Origin: Rhynchopus euleeides
Lineage: Eukaryota > Euglenozoa > Diplonemea > Diplonemida > Diplonemidae
Assembly (NCBI GenBank): GCA_963210315.1
Contig: OY723323.1
Location: 1,116,001 to 1,180,000, forward strand
Length of the DNA: 64,000 bases
Reading direction: 5' to 3'
Part shown: piece after piece, positions 21,016-33,000 of the stretch
Position numbering within the stretch: the first letter of the stretch is position 1
How the letters are laid out: every line of letters begins with the position of its first letter
The notes under the pieces: generated by a model
Told to the model about the DNA's origin: nothing
The model's database searches: none
The model's input: only the letters and a program-made list of their open reading frames with translations
Program-made: the position numbers and the translations under genes

Positions 21016-24000
21016 ATGCAAGTGTGCCCCACCTCCACCTCCAGGGTGCTGGCGGCAGCCGTGCTCCTCTCGCTAGCAATAGGGAGTGGAGCGGCGAACA
21101 CGCGGACCGCCAGCATGACGCTGAGCGGGACACTTTCGGAAACCGTGACAGGGTCGCTGACGCTTCCGACGGGGACTGTGACTTTCACGGAGAGCGCGTC
21201 GCTGACGGAGACAGAGTCGGTGTCGATGAGTGAGTCCATCAGTCTGACCCTCCCGACGGGGACTGTTTCCGGCACGCTGACCCTCCCGACGGCGACAGCG
21301 AGTATTTCGGTGAGCAGCACTGCCACGATGACACTCCCGACTGCGACGGAGACGCTTACGCTGACGCCGACCCATACAGATACAGGGACGGCGACTTTCA
21401 CCCTGTCGCCGACGTTCAGCATCACGCTTCCGACTGCGACGGAGACATACACTGGGACAGCGACGTATTCACTGTCTCTGACGCTTCCGACCGGGAGTGC
21501 GACGATGACATTCAGTCTTTCGAACACCTTCTCCTTGACGCTCCCGACCAGCACCCCGACGATGACGTACTCGCTGACCCATTCGCTGAGCCTTTCCCCG
21601 ACCATCACGTTTGGTTCTGTCAATGCGCGCATCATCATCGAGGTGTTCAACCCTACGATAGAGGACTTCCCCAACAAAGTGACCATATCGTCGCAGGCAG
21701 GCTTTAACTACATCGGCTCTGCCACCCTGAGCCGCATGCTGTTCGTGCTGAAGGGCGCCCGCCTCAAGGAGTGGAAGTCACTCGGCGAAAACTTCGCCCC
21801 GACTGAATGGGACAGATACAACTGCACCAACACCTATGTTGTGCGGGATGTGTCGCTCCTCAAGTGCAATATGTACTGGTTTCCCTCTGTCTACGCCTTC
21901 AGCCAAGAGTACTCGACGGCTTACTCCATCATGGCAGGCCACGTCTACAACGGGGCCCTTGGATACGAATACACCTGCGGGGAGATGGCCTGCACCAACT
22001 ACCCGACTGTCCGGAAGATCCAGGGCTGCTTCTCCGCAGGGTCCGGCACATTCGGCTGCAACCCTTTCACCGCCGACTCGCTTCTGCTGAACATCACCGC
22101 GAGGTACGTCTACCCTGCCATGGCTCCAAAGCTCTACCTCGGGGATGCCCCAGACTCACTCTGCGTCTATTATCAGCAGGCCAGCGACGCGCTATCCGGG
22201 GAGGCGTGGCAGTGGAGCAACCAGACAGGGGAGACGCAGTTCCCAGAGCAGTTTGTGAGGTGCCGCACACCCGACGTGGGGATCTTCGGGAGGACCGAGT
22301 CGTCGCTGCGCATCCACATCCAGGGGAAGCTCCACCCATACCTTGCGAACGGGCCTAACTCGACGGAGATGGTGCCGGGGTTCATCACACCGCAGGTGAT
22401 GTACGCCCCTGCCCTGCGGTACATCCATTGGAATCAGAGCTACTATGAATACGACATGACAGCCGTGCTGACGAAGAACTGGCAGGCGGGCGAAATCCCC
22501 AGGCAGGGGGCGGGGTGGTGCGAGCCTGGGGACAGGGGAACCTCCGTCACCCCTCACCTGGTGTGCTACCGCCCGAAGGGGCTGCTCCTCCGGCTCATCG
22601 GGTGGAATTTGCAGTCGCTCTGCTCCGACAACGTGTGCAACCCGAGGGTGTTTGCGGTGGGGGAGGCGAGCTTTCTGCCCGTCTTCCAGCACCCGCTGCA
22701 CCACGTCAGCGATAACGAGATCGGGGTCATCCTCACCGCGACGGGGAACCACGGCGTGGCGGGGCCTTTCGTCATCGCAGTGCAGTCACCCAACGGGCTC
22801 CAGACAATCTCCAACGTGACCCTCACCGTCGTCCAGACCCCGGTTGTTACCACCTTCCTCTGCCTCGGGAACTACACCCAGGCATCCGCGATGGACAGCA
22901 GCCAGGGAAGGGTGGAGTGCGCCATCCCTGGAGGTTTCACCTTTGTAGGAGATGGGTTCGACCCCCAGGCGTCATATGAGGTGTCCTTTGTACCCACAGG
23001 GGCTGACCCGGACTTCTCCTGGGATGCGACCTTAGGGGCTCCGGAAAACATCAGCTGCACGGTGGAGGAGGTGCGAGGGACGTTGCTCCGGTGTGCGGTG
23101 GACAACACCTATACAAAGGACGACCACCGCTTCGGCAAGCCGGAGGAGATGCACGGGGTAGTCGGGGGGTCTGGGCGGGGCAACTACACTGCCGTGATCC
23201 GCCAGTCGGGCGGAGGGGGCCCCTCCGCGGAGTTCGAAACAGGCGCATTCGGCTCCAACCTGATCCTCTACTCCCCCCCGGAGATGCTCCGGGTTTCGGG
23301 CTGCCACCTCGACGCCTCCTCCGGCACCTCCATATCGCAGCACTGCGACGGGACCCGGTGGGTCACCCTCCACGGGCGACGCTTCCCCCCATACGCCACA
23401 CTCTTCTACCGGCGTGCCCAGGTCCTGCCCAACAGGCTGGCAAGCTTCACGCAGTGGGAGCCCTGCGAGACTCTATGGGTGCCCCCGCTGTACCGCACCT
23501 TGGTCTGCAAGATTCCCTACTCTCGGAGGGGAACCCCAGAGCTGAGGGTTTTCAAGATAGTCATCGGGGAGATGTCGTATGCGGATGACAGCGTGATAGC
23601 GCATTTCGACGCCTCCCCTGAGGTGACCGGGGTGGATGGCTGCGAGGGGTTCCTCGGGAATGGGACGGGGCACTGCCACAGCTTCGCGTCGAAGCTGCAT
23701 CCCGAGAGGAGCATCGTCCTGCGGGGTTCGGGCTTCTATGGGTATGGGCAGCTCGAAATAGGCTTTGGTCTCCACTCCTGCACCAAGGCCTTTGCGGTGA
23801 ACGACAGCGTCGCGGTGTGCAGCCAGTGGGCTGTGCTGACGCACAAGCCGCTCATCCTCCCTGTCTACGTCACGCGTGGGGACGAGCCCCGGCACTACAC
23901 CTCCGTGTCGGTCTCCTTCAACCCGGTGCCCTACGTTTCGAATGTGACGGGGTGTGCCGACGACGCCAACGGCACGTCGTCCTGCGTGGCTGGGTCTTCC

Positions 24001-27000
24001 GGTGGGCCCATCACGGTGCTGGGGGGGAATTTCATGTGGCGGCAGCAGCCCGTTAAGGTGTGGTTCGGCGCGGCGCCCTGCACGCTGCTGGAGGTGGTGT
24101 CGGACAGCATCGTGGTGTGCACCAGCTACCCCACTGCGAGGGGGAGCCACCAGGAGGTGAGTGTGCAGGTTGGGGACGAGCGGTCCCCGCCGATGGAGAC
24201 GGATGACCACAGGCGTGTCTACGCGTCGTTCTCGTGCCCCGTTGTGAACGGGCTGGTGTGCAACGGGAGGGGTGTGTGCGACGAGGCGTCCGGCGAGTGC
24301 CTCTGCGAGACGAGCTGGAACGAGCTGGAGTCGTGTGCGAACTGCAAGAAGGACTTCTTCGGGCCGCTGTGCGACCAGAAGTGCACCTGCAACACCAACG
24401 GCGGGGTCTGCAGCGACGGGTTCAACGGGACAGGCACCTGCGACTACTGCTTCGAGAACTTCTGGGGGACCAACTGCTGGGAATGCCCTCGGCCCTACAA
24501 CGGACCTGTCTGTGGCGGGCACGGCGTGTGTGACCACGGCCTGAATGGCACAGGGAGCTGCAAATGCGACCACATGGGTTGGGATGAGCTGAACGACTGC
24601 GGCAACTGCTTCCGCACGCGGTACGGCGCCGACTGCGACACCGTGTGCCCCGGCAACGGGGACTGCAGCGGCAACGGCGCATGCTCGTGGGGCTTCAACG
24701 GCACAGGGCTGTGCGACTGCGCGGCGGAATACTCCGGCACGGACTGCTCCTTGACATGCCCCCGCACAGCGGCAGGCGAGTGGTGCAGCGGGCACGGCAC
24801 CTGCAGCGGCGCGCAGTGCCGGTGTGCCTCTGGCGTGGAGACAGGCTTCTGGGCAGGGCAGAGCTGCGAGCTGTGCGCCGACGGGTGGAGCGGCACCGAC
24901 TGCGACATCGTGTGCCCCAAGAACCGCTTCACCTGCTCCGGGCACGGCACCTGCACCTCCGGCACCTGCCAGTGCACACAGGGGTACTGCGGGGTCGACT
25001 GCTCCCTGCTGCAGGCCACCTGCACCGCTGCACTGTGCACCGCAGGGTTCCAGCACGGCGCCAACTGCGAGTTCCACTGCCCCGGCACCGACCTCAACGA
25101 CCTCACCGTCTGCTCGGGGCACGGCTCCTGCGACGCGGGCCGGCTCGGCTCTGGCGTCTGCACCTGCGAGACGCCATACATGGGGGAGGCCTGCAGCAGG
25201 GACTGCTCCCTCTGCCAGGGGGGCGTGTGCTCGCAGGACGGCACCTGCGTGTGTGACTACGGCCATGCCGGGACGTGGTGCGACAGGCAGTGCCCCACCC
25301 ACGCCCCCTACGGCCTGTGCCACGGGCGGGGCCGCTGCGACTGGGGCAACACCGCATCAGGCACCTGCCAGTGCGCCACGGGCTACGCAGGCGCTGGCTG
25401 CGAGATCGAGTGCCTCGGGGGCGCCCTGCAGCCCTGCAACGGCAACGGCGAGTGCCGCTCGACGGACGGCGGCTGCTCCTGCTACCAGGAGCCGGACACC
25501 GCGCGCGGGAAGTGGACCGGGCCCCTCTGCGACCGCTGCGTGCCGCCCTACGTGCCCCCCTTCTGCAACCAGACATGCCCGGGTTTGCTGTCGGACGGCG
25601 TCTCCGTCTGCTCCAACCACGGCGTGTGCGACACCACCACGCTGCAGTGCCAGTGCCTCCGCCACGACGACTCAGGCCACTACACAGGCCCTGGCTGCGA
25701 GCGCTGCGTCCCAGGCTACTACGGTGCCTCCTGCAAGCTCCAGTGCCTCGGCGGCGCCTGCAAGGCCTGCAGCGAGCACGGCACATGCTTCGACGGCAAA
25801 TTGGGCGACGGAACCTGCACCTGCTTCTCCAACGCCACCCACGGCATGTGGTGGGGCGCGGTGTGCGACGTCTGCCAGGAGGGGTTCTACGGGCCGGAGT
25901 GCCGCGGGAAGTGCCCCGGCCAGCAGAGCAACGGCTTCTTCTGCTCGGGCCGCGGCGTCTGCTCCGACGGCCGCACGGGGGACGGCCGCTGCACCTGCTT
26001 TAACGTCGTCGGGGAGTTCTGGGGAGGCGCCGACTGCGGCGACTGCCAGCCAAACTACTACGGGGGGTCCTGCGCCACACGCTGCCCCATGGGCGACAAC
26101 GGCCTCACCTGCAGCGCCAACGGCGACTGCGACGCCGGCGTCCGGGGCACCGGACTCTGCGTCTGCCACACCGGCTGGGCAGGCCCCCTGTGCAACCTCC
26201 CCTGCCCCTACAGCGAGAGCGGCGTCTGCGGCGGCCGCGGCACCTGCATCGAAGCCGCATCCGGCGTGGCGTCCTGCGTCTGCTCCGCAACAGGCAACGG
26301 GCACTTCGCCAAGTCCTCCACCTCGCCCTGCTCCTCCTGCGCCGCAGGGTGGTTCGGCACCGAGTGCGACCGCCCCTGCCCCGGGGGGTCCGCGACGCCC
26401 TGCAGCGGGCGCGCCTCAGGTGGGACGTGCCGCGAGTCGACAGGGGACTGCATCTGCATCTCCGGCTGGGGCGGCGCTGCCTGCGACGTGGAGTGCCCCG
26501 GCGGCGAGGTCTCCCCCTGCTCGGGCCACGGCGCCTGCGTGTCGTTCAACGCCTCCGTCGCCTGCAGCTGCACCTCCTCCCCCAGCCTGGGCTACTGGGT
26601 GGGGGACGACTGCTCCAGCTGCCACATCCACTACACGGGGGCCGGGTGCAACGTGCGCTGCCCCATCGGCAACGGCCGCCCCTGCTCGGGCAACGGGCGC
26701 TGCTTCGCCGGCGCCTCCGGCGCCGGCGCCGGCGTGGGGGACGGGGGGCGGTGCCTCTGCGACGCAGGCTTCTGCGGCGCCGCGTGCGACCTCACCGGGG
26801 CTGGCATCTGCAGCGACTACGCGTGCCCCCCGCGCTACGCCGGGGTGTCCTGCTCCGTGAAATGCCCGGAGTGCGGCAGCAACGGGGTGTGCGACGGCGG
26901 GAAGCTCGGATCGGGCGCCTGCGCCTGCACCCCGGGCTACGTCGGGGACACCTGCGCGGAGGCTGTGGACTGCTCGCGCTGCCTGCAGGGCGGGTGCGAC

Positions 27001-30000
27001 GGGAGGGCGCACCCTGCTGGGGGCGCGCTGTGCACCTGCTACGCAGGATGGGCCGGCAGGTGGTGCGGCACGCAGTGCCCAGGCGGGTTCCGCAGCCCCT
27101 GCCACGGGCATGGCGTGTGCGATGAGGGGTCCGGAGGCAGCGGTCTGTGCACCTGCCTCCCGGGGTGGCGCGGCGACGCCTGCGACACGCCGTGCCCCGG
27201 CGCCACCCCCAGCGGCAAGGCCTGCAACGGGCACGGCCTCTGCAAGCAGCACGGCACGCCCTGCCGCTGCGACACGCAGTGGGCGGGGCTCCTCTGCGAC
27301 GAATGCGCGCCGGGGTGGAGCGGCGACGCCTGCGACACCCCATGCACCAACGGGCTGACCAACGCGAAGTCCTGCGACTGCTCCTGGGGGTGGTACGGCA
27401 GCGCCTGCATACAGGAGTGCCCCGGGCGGAAGGGCAACGCCACCTCCGCCTCCACCACCAGCGAGGTCTGCTCGGGGCACGGCGAGTGCTCCGACGGCAG
27501 CGCGGGGACCGGGGAGTGCACCTGCACCTCGCAGCACTACTACGGCCCCACCTGCGAGGTGTTCTGCCACGAGCCTGTCACATGCGCGGACTACCCACAG
27601 CGCTCCGTCGCCTGCGGCGCCACGGGGTGCAGCTGCGCCGCCACCCCCACACGCGGGTATTGGAGCGGGCCGCGCTGCACCGAATGCGCAGACGGATACT
27701 GGGGGGGCTCCTGCCTGGCCCACTGTGCCTGCAGCGGGAGGGCCTACCGCTGCTCGAAGCACACCGGTGCCTGCGTCTGCCACAACGACGACTACCTCGG
27801 GTATTGGGCGGAGCCGACCTGCAGCAGCTGCGCGCCTGGGTACACCGGGGTGTCCTGCACCGACAAGCAGATCGCCGTGACGCGGGTGGGCGGCAGCACC
27901 GCGCTGTTCCACGCAGGGTTTGAGCGGATCAACACCAGCATGGTTGTGGTGGACGAGGTGGAGAGCAGGGTGATCGTCACCTCCTCCCCCCCCGCGGTGT
28001 TCAGCTACGCGCAGGCGCACACCGGGCAGCAGGCCAGCGTGCAGTACGACGCGCCCCTCAGCAAGGGGCTGGCGGGGTGGGCGGGCCAGATCCTCGCCTT
28101 CTTCTTCTCCACCTCGGGGCATTACATCTGGGCGGTCAACCGCGTGTCGGAGACGCAGGCGGAGCTGGTGCAGATCGTGCGCCGTGCCCTCGTCCCCCTC
28201 AACCGCTACCCGCTGAACCCGCTCAGCGGAGGTGCCGCGATCGTCGGTGGGGCATCCGACGCGACGGGGGTGCGCTCCGCAGAGGCGCTGGCCTTGGGGC
28301 CCCTGCCCTCTCTCCTGGATGCTGTGTTCGCAGGGTCGACGATGTATTCGTTCTATTCGTTCGCAGGGGGTGCAGTCGAGCTGCACCGGACAGAGCTGGA
28401 TGAGGGGCGGGCGAGCGTGGAGCTTGTTTTTAAATACAGCCTCAGCAGCCACATCGACGCATTTATCGCGGTGAAGAGGTGGGACAGCGGGGGCGCGTCC
28501 GGCTCGGGGAGCACACACCGCATCGTGCTGCTGGGGGTGAAGGCGGGGAAGAACGTCATGCAGGTCGTCACAGTCACCGGGACGCGCACCGTCGCTGTCA
28601 CCGGGGTGAACGCGACTTTCGGGGAGTCGCGCAACTCGGCTCTCCGCCTCCTCGAGTTCTACCAAAGCGAGCACGTCTTCACCACGGTGCACGAGACGCA
28701 GTACCGCAGGAAGGACGGCACCACAGCCCTGCCTGGGGAGGAGCGCCTCACGCTTGTGAGGGTTTCCCTCGGCGACGCCCTGGCGCAGCCCCACCGCTCC
28801 GACTGGTTCCTCGCAAAGGTTGTCTACGAGTCGAAGGACAAGCCCTTTGCGGCGCAGACCCTCACCGTTTCGCAGTTCCCCGACCAGGGCCAGCTGGTGC
28901 TTGCACCGCTCGCCTCCTCAGGGAAGCCCCAGCCGTCTGTGCTGCTGAAGTTCGACCCCCTCACTTTCAGCGCCACGGGGAACATGAAATTCACCTACTT
29001 CGCAGGGCAGGCTGAGAACGTCGTCGACGTGGTGACGGTTCCCTCCCTCCGGATGTCCCTGGCGCTCCCCGCGACGCCATTCCTCCGGCTTGTCCAGATG
29101 AACAGCTTTGCGGTCACCTCGGCGAGCCCACGCATCATCGACGTGTCGGGGCGGACCGCAGTTGTCCTCAACGGCACAGGCTTTGTCCCCGGGAACACCC
29201 AAACCTACTGCAAGTTTATGGGGATGAAGCTCCCTGCGAGGAACGTCACCTCCACCTCCCTGGTGTGCGACGTGCCCCCTCTTGAGGAGGTCAGCATCGC
29301 CAGCTCCTGCAAGGGGAGCCCTATCGAGGCGTCCATCATGGGGGACAGCAGGTGGTCACACAACGACGTGCTCATCAAGGTAGCCTCCTCCGCCACCGTG
29401 TTCGACGTGGCGCCGAGGCACATCCAAGGGGACAACGGAGGCAAGGGGGTGAACTCAACGTTCTTCCTCGAGCTCCGCGGGTACGGCTTTGTCCCATCCG
29501 AGGTGTCGAAGTGTCTCCTCGAGAGGATGGGAGCTGTGCGGGGAGGCGGAGGGGGGACCCCCCCTCCCGAACGCCTCTTCGGGAGGTCGGTGTATCAGAA
29601 CCCGACGCTGGTTGTGTGCGTGCTGGAGGGGGTGGTGCTGGAGGTGTCCCACAACCCATACCTGGTTTCGGTGTCGCAGGACGGGCAGTTTTACCCCAAG
29701 GGGACAGCCGAGCTGTGGGTTGTCGGGCTCCCGGCTCAGGTGCGTGCCTCATTTGCGGAGTCGTCGGTCAGCATCTCGTCGGGCCGAACCGACCTCCCTC
29801 TAATCAGCATCGCGATTGTGGATGGGATGTCGAACCATCTGGCGGAATACGGGCTCGACCCAACCCTGCGCCATGCGTTCATCGCGGATTCCGTGCAGTG
29901 CTCCAACACGACACACTCCGTGAGCCTCCCACTCCACTACGACCGGAGCCTCGACCCTTTTGCAGAGTCCCAGGCTCGGCTCGTCGAATCCCCAGACTAC

Positions 30001-33000
30001 TCCAGATCTCTCCCAGATCTCCTCCTCTCCAACTCCTGGCAGGGTGCAGGAGCAGCAGGAGGTGGCGGTGGGGGCGACAGCAGCATCACCGGGGGCAGCA
30101 CCCCTTCCGACCCCTCCCCTCTGATCACAGCCTCCACCACCGCCACGCTCGCACGCCAGCTCAGCCGCATCGCAGTGGTTGGGGGGCGGGCCGCCGTCGG
30201 GGGGCTGTTCCTCACCTCGCCGATTGTGGGAACCTGCAGCGCCACCGTGTCGATCGCACCTCCACCCCCCTCCGTGACAGCCTGGGCGGCATCGGCGCCT
30301 GTTTCGATTATGACAGGCCCTCTGGCGAGCCTGCAGGTTGTTTTAGGGCTTCCGGAGGCGCTTGCGGCTGACACGCGTGTTCCGGAGGGGTATTTTGCCT
30401 ATGTCCACCCTGCATCGATCGGACCGCTGACGGTGCGCGGGGTGGATGGGGGAGGGAATGCAGTCCCCCTCGCCCTGAGCAACATTCTCGAGGCGGCGCT
30501 GATCCGCACCGACTCCAATGAAACCGCAGGTCGAACCATCATGTTCCCCAACTCCGCCGGGACTGAGTGGGTCCTCTCTCTCTCCCTTGGGCAGGACCTC
30601 CTCCACGGGCCTGAGTACCGCATGCGCCTTCGCCTCCTCGACTTTAATAGCGGGGTGGAGCCGGTGTGGGATCGGCCCGTCATCAAAACCCCCTGCGGGG
30701 ATTTCGCAAACCTCAACGCCAAGATGTACGCCGTGATCGGGACCTCACTCTGCAAGCCCTGCCCCAGAGGGGGGCTGTGTGACGGGACCTCGTCGGTTCT
30801 GGCGAAGCAGGGGTGGTGGAGGGAGCGGACGTCCTACCGCTACACAGCAGGGCACCCGGATGCGTTCAGCGGGGAGGTGGAGAGGATTTATACGAATTTT
30901 TTCCTCTGCCCGAACACCGATGCGTGCCTCGGGGGGGAGCTCGCGACATGCGCGAAGGGGCATATGGGGATCAAATGCAAGGCATGCGAAGAGGAGTATG
31001 GCAGATCTGGAAAGGACTGTGTGAAGTGCATGGACACATCCGCGACATATGTGATCGTCTTCTTCGTCGGGCTCTTCATAATCCTCCTCATCGCCGTAAT
31101 GGTGTATCGGACACTCTTGGAGTCGACCCTCGGGAAGAAATCCCTAATGTTCGTCTTCATGAAGCTCCTGATGAACTACTTCCAGATGCTCGCCGCCTGC
31201 CTGGGCGACGAATCCATCCAATGGCCCTCCGCACTCCAGGCGGTTGTCGCGGCGCACCGCAAGGTCCTCACCTTCCACATGTCCTTCTCCCCCTTCGCCT
31301 GCGTGACCCAATTCTCGATATACCACCTCTTCCTCTTCATGCTCTGCGTGCCCCTCTTCTGGGCAATCATCCTTGCCGTGTCCTACCCCCTTATAGCGAA
31401 GCTCCAGGGTTGGTGGGGGCGCCGCCTCAACAGCGAGATGGAAGGTGACGCCGGAGCTACAGCCCCTGGTCCAGACAACAGCAACCCCGCCTTGGGTGGT
31501 GACGTCAGCGGTGGGCATGGAGGGGGGGAGAGTGGACTCGACATGCTGCCCCCGCGGATCTTCACCGTGGATGCGCCTCCCGCCGTGGATAATGTGTTCG
31601 TCAGCGATAAGGTGTTTACCGCGAAGACTGAGAAGAGGTCGGTAGATGCTATAAAGAGGGCCTCGACGATCATCATCGCCAGCAACACAATCGCGGACAG
31701 CCCGTATCAGAAGGCGGACGGGGCGCTGAGCGTTGGGGGTGGTGGTAGGGGTGGGACATCACCCGCTCCGCCCACCGCCGGTTTCTTCGGAGGCGGCATC
31801 GGTGGCGGGAAGAACAACAGCGGCAACGACAACAGCGATGGGGGCAGCACCCTGGGCCTGGGGAGCAGCGGGAAGGGCAGCGCCGGGGTGGCGAAGGACG
31901 GGGAGTCGGCTGCCGCGCCGCCCCACCACCACCACCACAACAACAACAACACCGCCGACGCGGGCGGAGGGAAGGGCGCCCCCGACGGGGAGGGGGGTCT
32001 GCACAGCTTCATCGCGTTCGGCGGGGGCGAGGCTGTGCAGCCCGAGGCCTCCGGGGAGTTCTTCCTGGGCAGCTCCCTCACAGCCCCGGGGGGGTGGGGT
32101 GGGGGGCACCACGCCCCGCCGAAGCGCCCCCACCCGCGCGGGGGTGGCGGGGGGGAGGCGCCGAACGCGCTTCTCACGGAGAACTCGGAGGATAGCAGCT
32201 TTGGGAGGAGCCGGTCTGTCAGCTTCAGCCAGCAGGACAAGCAGCCGTCTCTCTGCATCACCGTCGATAACGAGGGTTGTGGCGGTGGCGGTGGGGGTGG
32301 AGGTGGAGGTGGCGGTGTGGCTGACACCCACCAGAAGCTCCAGAGGGGCATGTCCTCCTCGATGGCCAGCAGGACGAGCGGGCAGAGTGGCTCTGGGGCA
32401 CAGCAGGGGCAGCAGGGCGGCGCCTCACTGGGGGTGAACACCAATCGCCTCGGGACGAAGGGGGCGAAGCGTGGAGGCCCGGGGAAGTCCACCCCGACAA
32501 CCCGTTTGGGGGCAGGCATGCGCGTGTCGCGCGCGCTGTCCACAACGGGGCACCACATGCTGATGTTCGACACAGGGGACTCCGACTCCAGCTCCGACGG
32601 CGAGCCTGGCAGCCCTGGCGGGGGGCTGAACGTCCCCCAGGCCCCGCTCCCCCCAGCGGTGGGCCTGGCTGTCACAGGGGCTGTGGGTCTCTCCGTCACA
32701 CCGGTGTCGCCGAGTGGCTCAACCAGCGACTGGATCGAGGGTGTGGGTGGGGGCGCTTCGCCGTGTGCGCGGGGATCGTCCCCCAACAGGGCAGCCTCGC
32801 CTGACCCAGGGGAGGTCGCGAGCCCGACCACGGCACGCCCGGGGAGGAACCTCTGGAAGTCGAAGTTTGAATTCACAAAGGGCGCGCTGCGGGGGAAGAG
32901 CGGGAAGGTTGCTAAGACCATTATCCAGCCGGCGAAGCTCGGGAAGTTCTTCATCGCGGAGATCCCCAACACGCGGGTGGGGTGCGCCTCGCTCCCCTTC

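Noticed and set aside
23473..25323. 616-codon minus-strand open frame
   Set aside because: It mirrors the EGF region of the giant gene; Ala/Val/Gly-only composition and no domain mark it as a shadow of Cys-rich codons.
26416..28794. 792-codon minus-strand open frame
   Set aside because: Antisense to the EGF and post-EGF region of the giant gene, with shadow-type composition and no ATG-led domain.
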